Shown: in pieces, positions 1 to 6,448 of the stretch | Layout: the number at the start of each line of letters is the position of its first letter | Numbering within the stretch: position 1 is the stretch's first letter | NCBI GenBank assembly: GCA_002409445.1 | Contig: DHNJ01000139.1 | Span: 919-11,838, forward strand | Direction: 5' to 3' | Source: Armatimonadetes bacterium UBA5419 | Lineage (GTDB): Bacteria > Armatimonadota > UBA10988 | DNA: 10,920 bases | Notes under the pieces: generated by a model | Told to the model about the DNA's origin: nothing | Databases searched by the model: none | What the model saw: only the letters and a program-made list of their open reading frames with translations | Made by a program: the position numbers and the translations under genes

Positions 1-1697
1 CTGGCGCACAGCAGCCTGCGCATGACCATCGGCCGCTGGACGACCTCGTAGTACTCGTTGAGCATTCGCGGCGTGTCGATCACCCGGCGGCCGGCCATGT
101 CCACCCGCGGGTAGGTGTTGATGGTGAAGATGTCGGTGAACTCGCCCGCCGGCGGCAGCACCTCGGCCGGCACGCGGCCCGCGAAGCGTGTGCCCCACAC
201 CATGTGGTCCGGGTCGGCGGCGCGCAGGGCCTCGAAGGGCAGCCGGAAGTAGCGATCGGCGATGACCTTGAGGAACTCGTTGCGGACTAGTTCGTACTCG
301 GGCCCGCGCGGCGGCGCGACGTCGGCCAGGAAGGCGTCCCGGTCGGCATGCGAGGTACCCAGGGCGCGATTGACCGCGGCCAGGTCGCCGTAGTGCGCGA
401 TCAGCCAGTCCCAGAGCGCCTGCTTGGCCGGGCCCTCGGGGGCAAGTCGGTAGACGTCATCGACCAAGTGACCGGTCTTGCCGAACCACTCGAGCTCGTT
501 GTCCAGGAAGACCCCGAGGCACCACGGGTCGTCACGCATCTCGTCGGCCATCTGGCCCGCGCGCACCCGACACCAGCGTTCCCAGCGTGGGTCGAAGACG
601 TCCGGGAAGCCAGTCCAGTGGATCGGCTCGGCGATCCACGAGCGCGAGGCGAACTGGCTGCCGAAACTGGCGAAGAGGATGTGCGTTAGCCCGCGGTGGC
701 GCACGCTTTGGGAGTGGCCGGCGGCGGCGGTATTGAAGTTCCAGCTCAGCAGCCGCTCGACCGCGGCCTCGGCCCAGCGATCCTCGGTGCCGTACTTGGC
801 CGCGGAGACCAGCGCGTACGGCGCGTAGCTCAAGGCTTCGGACCAGTGCCCGATGTAGCGGATGTGGTCCGTGCCCAGGATGTAGTACGGCTTGCCCTCG
901 GGGTCGACGACCCACCAGCGGCCGTCCTGCTGCAGCGCGCGGAAGAAGCCCGTGCCCGGCACAATCGCCTCGCCCTCGCGCGACACCCAGGCGGGCGGCG
1001 CCGGCCGCTCCGCCGGCGGCGGCTCGGGCGCCGTCGCGGCTACGTCGTAAGTGACATCGTCCACGTCAACCTCCAAGCCGGCGGCGCGGACCAGTGGCCG
1101 GCCGTCGCGCAGTGCGGGCAGCGGCGCGCTGACGTCGAACGCCCAGCGGCCCAGGAGTTGCCCCTCCGCGAGGATCCGCCCCTCGACCCGCGTCGGTGAC
1201 CAGTCCAGCTCGAAGCGCAGGGGTTGGTCGACGGCCCAGGTCCCCAGCGACTCGTAGACCAGCCTTGGCAGCCGCGTGCCTTCCTTCGACTCGGCCTGCC
1301 AGACGCCCTCGCGCAACTCGGCCATCTCGACGAAGAACGGCCGCACGCCGTCCGGATCGCCGTCGGCACCCGGCCCCTGAACCACCTGCAGCGCCCAGAA
1401 GTTGTCGTTGTCGCGGCCGAAGCCGAGGCCACCGACCGACCAGCCGGTGCGCTGGCCGAAGGCCTCGCGGATAGTAATCGTCGCCGACAGACTCGCCTGG
1501 CTGGCATACGGCGCGGCCTGCCACAGGGCGATCCCGTCGTCGATGCGCATCGCCTCGTCCTGCCACGTCAGGGCCAGCAGGTCGGAGTGCCAGGCGGTCT
1601 CTAGCGCCGCCGCATCGGCATAGCCGGAGAAGTCATCGGTCAGGACTTGGGCGCTCGCGAGCGTGGCAACAAGCAGCAAGGGGGCCAAGGTTCTCAT
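1..1697 (-). CDS. Secreted agarase-like glycoside hydrolase (clan GH-A type), 3' end cut by window
   Basis: An open frame of 565 codons runs from an ATG at 1697 to the left edge with no stop, so the C-terminus lies outside. Residues 1-16 form a signal peptide (hydrophobic LAPLLLVATLASA), suggesting export. Residues about 20-220 look like a beta-sandwich, carbohydrate-binding-type domain (WSVGGLGFGRDNDNFWALQ). A Pro-rich linker follows at 223-236, then a TIM-barrel-like catalytic region from about 250. The segment GVFLDNELEWF at 396-405 resembles the Asn-Glu motif of clan GH-A hydrolases, making E401 the likely acid/base; FTINTYPRVD at 524-533 is also typical of a barrel strand. The start is supported by GAGGA at 1704-1708, 7 nt upstream. 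Agarase or a related beta-galactan or beta-glycan hydrolase is the best guess; the substrate is not determined. It is divergent from the dehydrogenase gene. The nucleophile region cannot be confirmed here. Confidence 0.8.
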   Translation of the reverse strand, partial: MRTLAPLLLVATLASAQVLTDDFSGYADAAALETAWHSDLLALTWQDEAMRIDDGIALWQAAPYASQASLSATITIREAFGQRTGWSVGGLGFGRDNDNFWALQVVQGPGADGDPDGVRPFFVEMAELREGVWQAESKEGTRLPRLVYESLGTWAVDQPLRFELDWSPTRVEGRILAEGQLLGRWAFDVSAPLPALRDGRPLVRAAGLEVDVDDVTYDVAATAPEPPPAERPAPPAWVSREGEAIVPGTGFFRALQQDGRWWVVDPEGKPYYILGTDHIRYIGHWSEALSYAPYALVSAAKYGTEDRWAEAAVERLLSWNFNTAAAGHSQSVRHRGLTHILFASFGSQFASRSWIAEPIHWTGFPDVFDPRWERWCRVRAGQMADEMRDDPWCLGVFLDNELEWFGKTGHLVDDVYRLAPEGPAKQALWDWLIAHYGDLAAVNRALGTSHADRDAFLADVAPPRGPEYELVRNEFLKVIADRYFRLPFEALRAADPDHMVWGTRFAGRVPAEVLPPAGEFTDIFTINTYPRVDMAGRRVIDTPRMLNEYYEVVQRPMVMRRLLCA

Positions 1698-1792
1698 GGA
1701 CTGATCCTCGGCCTGTGGATTCGGCGGACAACCGCGCAGCCCTCCCACGGCAGTCGCCCAGCGCGTACACTGGCCCACGGGAGCAACACAGC
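1698..1792. promoter_or_regulatory. Divergent intergenic region between glycoside hydrolase and dehydrogenase
   Basis: This 95-bp gap must hold the 5' signals of both divergent genes. On the plus strand TACACT at 1766-1771 resembles a -10 element, but no good -35 lies 16-18 bp upstream. A Shine-Dalgarno sequence GGGAG is at 1779-1783, 9 nt before the dehydrogenase ATG. On the minus strand GAGGA (1704-1708) serves the hydrolase; no convincing -10/-35 pair is visible for it. The ribosome-binding sites are clear, the promoter is weak. Confidence 0.35.
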
Positions 1793-2545
1793 ATGTCCAC
1801 CGAACCACAAGGCGTTCTGATCACCGGCGGCGCGCGCGGCATCGGCCGGGCCACCGCGGAGGCCTTCGCGGCCCGTGGCGCGAACGTCGCGATCAACTAC
1901 TTCGGCCGCCAGGACGCCGCCGAGGAGACCGCCGCCGCCTGTCGCGCCGCGGGGGCGGCCGATGTGCGCATCTGCCAGGCCGATGTCGGTGACGGGGCGG
2001 CGGTGCGCGCGATGGTCGATGAGCTGCGCGGCGCCTGGCCGCGGCTCGATGTGGTCGTCAACAACGCCGGCTATAACTGCCCGGGCAAGCTACTGGACCT
2101 GACCGAGGAGGCCTGGGACCGCGCCTTCGCCACGCACGTCAAGGGCGCGTTCCACGTCTGCCGCGCGACGATCCCCTGGCTCGCCGAGACCGGGGGCGGC
2201 AACGTGATCAACCTCAGCTCGGTCGCCGGCCTGCGCGGGCTGCCCGGCTCCGTCGGCTACGGCACGGTCAAGGGCGCGCTGCTGCAGTTCACCCGCTGCT
2301 TGGCCTGGGAGGTTGCGGAACTGGGCGTGCGGGTCAACGCGGTCTGTCCCGGCGTCATCCGCACGGATTTCCACGCGGCGATGACCCCAGAGCAGAAGCA
2401 GCGCAACCTCGAACAGCGCATCCCCCTGCACGCCGAGGGCCAGCCCGAGCAGATCGCCCAGGCCATCCTGTCGTTGGTCGACAACGCCTACATCACCGGT
2501 GAGACGCTGACCGTCGACGGCGGCCTGTCGATGCGGATCTGCTAA
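1793..2545 (+). CDS. Short-chain dehydrogenase/reductase (classical SDR, FabG-like)
   Basis: A 250-residue protein of normal classical SDR length, expected to be a cytosolic NAD(P)(H)-dependent oxidoreductase acting on a hydroxyl or keto group. The cofactor motif TGGARGIG is at 11-18, NNAG at 90-93, and the catalytic Ser-Tyr-Lys are S143, Y156 and K160 (YGTVK). PG at 186-187 and ITGETLTVDGG at 234-244 are typical of the family C-terminal half. The position usually held by the catalytic Asn (before the xKG motif) appears to be His115 (ATHVKGAF). The frame extends upstream to 1715, but the ATG at 1793 puts the Rossmann motif close to the N-terminus and has GGGAG 9 nt upstream, so it is the likely start. 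The substrate is unknown; sugar or polyol oxidation fits the hydrolase and symporter next to it, but this is inference. It converges on the symporter gene with a 6-bp gap. Confidence 0.9.
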   Translation: MSTEPQGVLITGGARGIGRATAEAFAARGANVAINYFGRQDAAEETAAACRAAGAADVRICQADVGDGAAVRAMVDELRGAWPRLDVVVNNAGYNCPGKLLDLTEEAWDRAFATHVKGAFHVCRATIPWLAETGGGNVINLSSVAGLRGLPGSVGYGTVKGALLQFTRCLAWEVAELGVRVNAVCPGVIRTDFHAAMTPEQKQRNLEQRIPLHAEGQPEQIAQAILSLVDNAYITGETLTVDGGLSMRIC

Positions 2546-2555
2546 GGCTGCTTAG
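2542..2555. terminator. Small palindrome holding both convergent stop codons; possible weak bidirectional terminator
   Basis: CTAAG (2542-2546), loop GCTG and CTTAG (2551-2555) form a perfect 5-bp inverted repeat. The left arm contains the TAA of the dehydrogenase and the right arm the TAA of the symporter on the minus strand. The stem is short and there is no T-tract on either side, so it is not a strong intrinsic terminator. It is the only structure at the convergent junction. Confidence 0.25.
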
Positions 2556-4381
2556 AGCCCAGTGATCCAGACCAGCAGGCCGAGGATCACGAGCGTGAAC
2601 ACACAAGCGACCGCGAAGCCGCCCCACTGGACCAGTTTAGGATGGTTCAGCTCCCAGGGGTGGCCTTCGCTGTGGCCCGCGTAGACCACATCGAGGCCTG
2701 CCTCCGCCAGCTCCTCCTCGCGCCCGACCGGCGTGGCCATCAGCTTGTAGAAGCGGTCGGCCTCGGTCGTGTCGCGATCGTCGCGCAACTGAGCGCCGAC
2801 CAGCAGGGCAACCATGGCGGAGAAGATCACCGCCCACCCGGCCACCGGCAGGACGAACAGCAGACCGATGCCCACGACGACCGCGATCACCGCGAACATA
2901 CCGCCCAACGACGGATACCAGCGGGTGTCGCTGGCGACGCTGCCAATGTAGTGCGCGGCGAGTCCCGCGGGGATGTAGGTCAACAGCAGCAGGTGCAGGT
3001 CGCCCTTGTCGCCGAACTGACCGAGCCACGCGGGCGCGGCCGCCATGGCGCCGGCAATCTTGGCCCCCACCGGCCCGAACACGGTCCACAGCGCCGACAT
3101 GATCGTGAACGCCAGCCAAGCGCCGACCGAGTTGCTCGGCCGCCAGAGCACCGCGGCCCAGACCAGCACCCCGAGCGTCGCGTTGACGCCCCAGAACCAT
3201 GTCAGCGCTTCAGCCACACCATCAACCATGAAGGCGAAAACCACGCCCAAGCCAACCACGACCAGGCCGGCGAAGCGTCCGAAGCGCAAGGTGCGCTGCT
3301 CCTGCTCCTCGGGCGCAAGATTGGCGAGGAAGTACTTCTGGTAGAGGTTCCGCGACATCAGCGCCGAGCCGGCGACCATGAAGGCACTGAGCGTCGACAT
3401 CTGGGCCGCGAGGATTGCCGCGAACATCAGCCCGGTCAGACCGACGGGCAGCAGCTGCACGATGGCCAGACCGAACGCCTCCTCACGATGCGCGGGCGCG
3501 GCGGTGGCGCCTTGGGCGACCATGGCCGCCACGGCAACGCCGGTGATAGCCCAGCCCAGCGCGCAGATACGCTTGACGAAGTTGCCGTAAGTGAAGCCCA
3601 CCCGGCCCTCAAACTCGGTCTTGCCGCTAGCGCAGACCTCCATGATGTGGGGCTGGGCGACGATGCCGATAACCATCGCGATCGAGGCGGCGATGACCCA
3701 CGGCCAGGTGATCTCGGTGTTCGCCGCGAGGTTGAACGTGTCCGCCGGTAAGGATGTGCGCAGACCGGCAAACCCACCCACAGCGGCCAGTCCAAACGGC
3801 ACCAGCAGCAGCGACATGACGATGATCAGCAGGCCTTGGACGCCCTCGACGATGACCGTCGCGAGCAGGCCGCCGGCGCTGCCGTAAACGACGAAGACGA
3901 CCGTCATCGCCAGGATCGCCGCCCATCCCGGCACGGCACCCTGCGTCACCGCCGTGGTGATCATCTCGGTGCCCACGAGCAGCGTGCCGGTGTTGATGGC
4001 GAAGATGAGCACGCCCATCACTGCGTACAACAGGCCGAGGCCGGGGCTGTAGCGCTGCTCGAAGAAGTCGGCTGTGGTCAGGTAGCGGCTGCGGCGGAAG
4101 AGCGGCGCGATGAGCCAGTAGAACGGCGTGGCCAATAGGTAGACGTAGGTGTACCAGATACCGCTGTACCCGCGCTGGAACGACGCGCCCACCACACCAA
4201 CCGGGTCATCGGCATGGGTCCCGGTGCCCAGCGCGTGCATCATCATCAGGAACTTGTTGAACTTGCGGCCGCCGGCGAAAAAGTCACCCGCGGTGCGGAT
4301 GCGCACCGCCTGCCACAGCCCTAACAGGCCGATGAAGAACAAGTAGATGAAGACAACGGCCACGTCGATCGGATGGAACAT
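2552..4381 (-). CDS. Solute:sodium symporter (SSS family) membrane transporter
   Basis: A 609-residue, strongly hydrophobic protein with roughly 13-15 membrane segments, the first at about residues 6-24 and the last at about 587-607. It matches the SSS (SGLT/PutP-like) family, which drives uptake of sugars, amino acids or organic acids with the Na+ gradient across the inner membrane. Family hallmarks are GGLLATVIVEGVQG at 170-183 (Glu179 where Asp is common) and AAQMSTLSAF at 325-334, followed by SRNLYQKY. The latter corresponds to TM8 of the LeuT fold, where small hydroxyl residues (S329, T330 here) help bind Na+. A polar stretch of about 50 residues (about 537-583) precedes the last helix. 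The ATG has TAGG-like pairing 5 nt upstream and lies 13 bp after the Rrf2 stop, making it the last gene of the four-gene operon. The substrate is not readable from sequence; the isomerase upstream suggests a sugar or sugar derivative. Confidence 0.9.
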   Translation of the reverse strand: MFHPIDVAVVFIYLFFIGLLGLWQAVRIRTAGDFFAGGRKFNKFLMMMHALGTGTHADDPVGVVGASFQRGYSGIWYTYVYLLATPFYWLIAPLFRRSRYLTTADFFEQRYSPGLGLLYAVMGVLIFAINTGTLLVGTEMITTAVTQGAVPGWAAILAMTVVFVVYGSAGGLLATVIVEGVQGLLIIVMSLLLVPFGLAAVGGFAGLRTSLPADTFNLAANTEITWPWVIAASIAMVIGIVAQPHIMEVCASGKTEFEGRVGFTYGNFVKRICALGWAITGVAVAAMVAQGATAAPAHREEAFGLAIVQLLPVGLTGLMFAAILAAQMSTLSAFMVAGSALMSRNLYQKYFLANLAPEEQEQRTLRFGRFAGLVVVGLGVVFAFMVDGVAEALTWFWGVNATLGVLVWAAVLWRPSNSVGAWLAFTIMSALWTVFGPVGAKIAGAMAAAPAWLGQFGDKGDLHLLLLTYIPAGLAAHYIGSVASDTRWYPSLGGMFAVIAVVVGIGLLFVLPVAGWAVIFSAMVALLVGAQLRDDRDTTEADRFYKLMATPVGREEELAEAGLDVVYAGHSEGHPWELNHPKLVQWGGFAVACVFTLVILGLLVWITGL

Positions 4382-4394
4382 GACAACCTACCGT

Positions 4395-4823
4395 TCAGAT
4401 CACCCAGGACTCGCCTTGGTCAAGGTTGGCGCGGTAGCGCTTCACCAGGTCGGCCAGCGTCAGGCTCGTCAGATGCGCTCGCAGCACCGCCGCGGTCGAC
4501 TCCCAGAGGTCGTAGACCACCATCGGGCCAGGCCGCGACTGGTGCTCTAACGCCTCCACTTCGACCGGGCCCTCGGCCGCCTCGTAGAGATCGAGGACGC
4601 TGATCTCCTTGGGCGGACGGGTCAGCTGATAGCCGCCCTGGCTGCCGCGAGTCGCAGTGACCAGACCGGCGGTGCGCAGCGCTCGCAGCACCTGCTCGAG
4701 GTACTTCTCGGGGATCTCCTGCCGCGCGGCGAGTTCACGCAGCGTGATCAACACCCCGGTCTGGGCCTGGGCAAGCTCAATCGCCGCCAAGACGGCGTAG
4801 TCGGCTCGACGCGAGATGGTCAC
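4395..4823 (-). CDS. Rrf2-family transcriptional regulator, cysteine-free
   Basis: A 142-residue winged helix-turn-helix regulator. The N-terminus ISRRADYAVLAAIELA, the helix with IPEKYLEQVLRALRTAGLV and the wing GSQGGYQL are hallmarks of the Rrf2 family (IscR, NsrR, RirA, CymR). The GTG at 4823 is the likely start: it overlaps the isomerase stop as GTGA, has GGAGG (4828-4832) 4 nt upstream, and gives the family's usual short N-terminus before ISRRADYA. A longer frame starting at ATG 4847 would add eight residues. Many Rrf2 proteins bind an iron-sulfur cluster through three Cys in the region after the wing; this protein has no Cys at all, so it should not sense through such a cluster and may behave more like CymR, which uses a protein or metabolite partner. 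It probably regulates its own operon; the target site is not known. Confidence 0.88.
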   Translation of the reverse strand: MTISRRADYAVLAAIELAQAQTGVLITLRELAARQEIPEKYLEQVLRALRTAGLVTATRGSQGGYQLTRPPKEISVLDLYEAAEGPVEVEALEHQSRPGPMVVYDLWESTAAVLRAHLTSLTLADLVKRYRANLDQGESWVI

Positions 4824-5614
4824 AGCGCCTCCAGCCACTGCCGCCACCGGATGAGCCCGGTCGCCGCGGGCTCGAGGTGCCCCACCTCATACTCGACCGC
4901 GTAGTGCCCGGTATAGCCCTCGGCATCGAGCAACGCGACCAGCTCCGCGATGCGGATGTCGCCGTCCCCGTAGTGCGTGGCGACGTACTTGCCATCGACC
5001 CAGTGGCCGTCCTTGAAGTGCACGTGATGCACCCAGCGGCGCATCGTGCCATAGGCGGACCAGTAGTCGACGCGGCCCATCAGCAGGTTCGCCGGCTCGA
5101 AGATCACGCCGAAGTACTCGCTATCGACCGCCTCGCACAGCTGCACGGCCAGGCCCGGGTCGCCGGCGATCGAGCCGGCGTGGTTCTCCATGACCAGGTA
5201 AATGCCCGCCTGCTCGGCGGCCTTGGCCAGCTCGGCGAAGTGCGGGGCGATGACCGGGATCTGCGCCGGGTCGTCGCCGCGCCCGGGCAGCACCCGCGCC
5301 GTGCGACAGCCCAGCCGCGCGGCGCGCTCGATACCGTGGAGGCCCAGCTCCATGTCCGCGCGCACGACGGCCGGGTCCGGGTCGTGGAAGTTTCGGCCCA
5401 GGTAGGTGCCGAGGTTGGCGATCGTCACGCCGGCAGCGGCCGCCGCGGCCTCGACGTCGGCGATGTCCTGCTCGGCCGGGTCGGCGGAGAAGTGCGGCAT
5501 GCGGCCCAGCAGGTCAATCCGCTGCCAGCCCGCATCGGCCAGGGTCTGCAGCGCCTCGCCCAGCGGCAGGCCGATCAGCGGGATACTGCAGGCGGTGAAC
5601 CGGTCTAGTTTCAT
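4820..5614 (-). CDS. Sugar isomerase/epimerase-like TIM barrel (AP endonuclease family 2 fold)
   Basis: A 264-residue protein of the xylose isomerase-like TIM-barrel superfamily (Pfam AP_endonuc_2), which includes hydroxypyruvate isomerase, tagatose/psicose 3-epimerase and inosose dehydratase. These are cytosolic enzymes that use a divalent metal. Likely metal and catalytic residues in order are E143 (VMENHAG), E173 (IFEPANLL, where Asp is usual), H199 (HVHFKD) and E241 (AVEYE). The N-terminus GLPLGEALQTLADAGWQRIDL is the usual first barrel strand and helix. The start ATG at 5614 overlaps the DUF1638 stop as ATGA and has GAGGAA at 5620-5625, 5 nt upstream. The end overlaps the Rrf2 start. It likely isomerises or epimerises the compound imported by the symporter encoded downstream; the exact reaction cannot be assigned. 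Confidence 0.88.
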   Translation of the reverse strand: MKLDRFTACSIPLIGLPLGEALQTLADAGWQRIDLLGRMPHFSADPAEQDIADVEAAAAAAGVTIANLGTYLGRNFHDPDPAVVRADMELGLHGIERAARLGCRTARVLPGRGDDPAQIPVIAPHFAELAKAAEQAGIYLVMENHAGSIAGDPGLAVQLCEAVDSEYFGVIFEPANLLMGRVDYWSAYGTMRRWVHHVHFKDGHWVDGKYVATHYGDGDIRIAELVALLDAEGYTGHYAVEYEVGHLEPAATGLIRWRQWLEAL

Positions 5615-6357
5615 GGTCGTTCCTCGCTTGGCACCGCGGCGACAACGCCCCCGTGCCAGTCAGCTACAATCTCGTGGCCCGGCGGCACGACGAGATACTC
5701 CTTCGGGTCCCACTCGCCGGCGACCAGCCGCTCCAGCAGGCCGATGTCGCCCGTCATCGCCTCGTACTGCCAGCCGCGATCCTCGCAGATGGCTCGCACC
5801 TGTGCCTCCAGGGCCGGCACATGGTCGTGCTCGAAGAAGATCAACGCCCCACGCTTGTAGTGCTCGGTCCAGGCGCTGAGCGCCTCAATCAGAAACTGGG
5901 CGTTGTCCTCGCCGTACTGCTCGACAAACTGCTCGTACGTGGCGGTGACCACACCAGACGTCTGGTCCATGACGTTGCGCCCACGGCGCGTACGGCACTC
6001 GAGCCAGCCGCTGGTGTACCAGTAAGTACCGGGCTTACCGGCAAACTCCTCGTTGTAGCGCTCGCGGCTGCCCAGGAAGAGCGTGATGCAGTCGTGGGCG
6101 CGTGGCACGATCAGCGGGCTGGAGCGCGCGCGCAGGCCGACCAGCAGGTTGTTGCACAGGCCGTAGCCCAGCAGCACGCCGTCGTAGGGCGTCGGCCGAT
6201 CGAGATCGATCGCCGCCTGGATCGCAGCACGGCCCTCGTCAACGCGGTCGTGGTAGCCCTGATCCAGGAAGGTCACGTCGCAGATGTGGGGCGAGCGCGC
6301 GATGACCTGGCAGGCCTCGCGCACCATGATCTCGCACGCTAGCAGGTTGAGGTACAT
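5611..6357 (-). CDS. DUF1638 family protein of unknown function
   Basis: A 248-residue protein recognised as DUF1638 (PF07796) by its motif pattern: Cys8 in LLACEIM, GYGLCNN at 64-70 (Cys68), and PRAHDCITLFLGSRERY at 85-101 (His88, Cys90). Such invariant Cys and His residues suggest a metal or cofactor site, though no function is established. From memory, DUF1638 genes are often found in methanogens and anaerobes near corrinoid methyltransferase genes; none is visible here. No signal peptide or membrane segment is seen, so it is probably cytosolic. The ATG at 6357 has GAAGAGG (6362-6368) 4 nt upstream. It is the first gene of the four-gene minus-strand operon and overlaps the isomerase start by 4 bp, so tight coupling to sugar-type metabolism is likely in this organism. 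Its role there is not known. Confidence 0.85.
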   Translation of the reverse strand: MYLNLLACEIMVREACQVIARSPHICDVTFLDQGYHDRVDEGRAAIQAAIDLDRPTPYDGVLLGYGLCNNLLVGLRARSSPLIVPRAHDCITLFLGSRERYNEEFAGKPGTYWYTSGWLECRTRRGRNVMDQTSGVVTATYEQFVEQYGEDNAQFLIEALSAWTEHYKRGALIFFEHDHVPALEAQVRAICEDRGWQYEAMTGDIGLLERLVAGEWDPKEYLVVPPGHEIVADWHGGVVAAVPSEERP

Positions 6358-6384
6358 GCAGCCTCTTCGCGCGTCCAGTTACCC

Positions 6385-6397
6385 CGCCACCGTGGCG
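6385..6397. promoter_or_regulatory. 13-bp palindrome in the divergent control region, candidate operator
   Basis: CGCCAC-C-GTGGCG is a perfect 6-bp inverted repeat around a single central base. It lies in the predicted 5' leader of the DUF1638 operon and about 16 bp upstream of the plus-strand -35. The one-base centre is too short for an unstrained RNA loop, so a dimeric protein-binding site is more plausible than a hairpin. The regulator could be the Rrf2 protein encoded in the operon; this is inference. Confidence 0.35.
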
Positions 6398-6412
6398 ATT
6401 CCTCCCGTGTGG

Positions 6413-6441
6413 GTGACCTCGGACGCCGGGCCCATTATACT
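6413..6441 (+). promoter_or_regulatory. Promoter for the binding-protein gene, predicted leaderless start
   Basis: GTGACC at 6413-6418 (four of six matches to TTGACA) is followed by an exact 17-bp spacer and TATACT at 6436-6441 (five of six matches to TATAAT). The predicted transcription start, 7 nt beyond the -10 element, is 6448-6449, which is the A of the ATG at 6449 or one base before it. No Shine-Dalgarno sequence precedes that ATG, which agrees with a leaderless mRNA. Confidence 0.7.
6434..6439 (-). promoter_or_regulatory. Perfect -10 element (TATAAT) for the DUF1638 operon
   Basis: Read on the minus strand, 6439 down to 6434 spells TATAAT, the exact sigma-70-type -10 consensus, within a GC-rich region where such a match by chance is rare. 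It shares four bases with the plus-strand TATACT. No good -35 is visible 16-18 bp upstream (the region lies inside the binding-protein gene). Transcription would start near 6427, giving a leader of about 70 nt before the DUF1638 ATG. Confidence 0.55.
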
Positions 6442-6448
6442 CAGCACC

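Noticed and set aside
1715..1792. Upstream-extended start for the dehydrogenase
   Set aside because: It would add 26 residues before the Rossmann motif. The ATG at 1793 has a good Shine-Dalgarno and normal SDR length.
2642..3751. A 369-codon plus-strand open frame opposite the symporter gene
   Set aside because: It is antisense to a well-recognised membrane transporter, its product is rich in His, Arg, Gln and Gly with no domain, and long open antisense frames are expected in GC-rich DNA.
4824..4847. ATG at 4847 as the Rrf2 start
   Set aside because: It adds eight residues unlike the family N-terminus; the GTG at 4823 has GGAGG upstream and a GTGA overlap.
4877..6342. Plus-strand open frames of 243 and 229 codons opposite the isomerase and DUF1638 genes
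   Set aside because: Both are shadows of recognised minus-strand genes with no ribosome-binding site or domain of their own.
6358..6427. Riboswitch in the DUF1638 operon leader
   Set aside because: The predicted leader is about 70 nt, and no known riboswitch core or terminator hairpin with a T-tract is seen.
6284..6448. Upstream-extended start for the binding protein
   Set aside because: It would bury the lipoprotein signal and overlap the divergent DUF1638 gene and promoter region.
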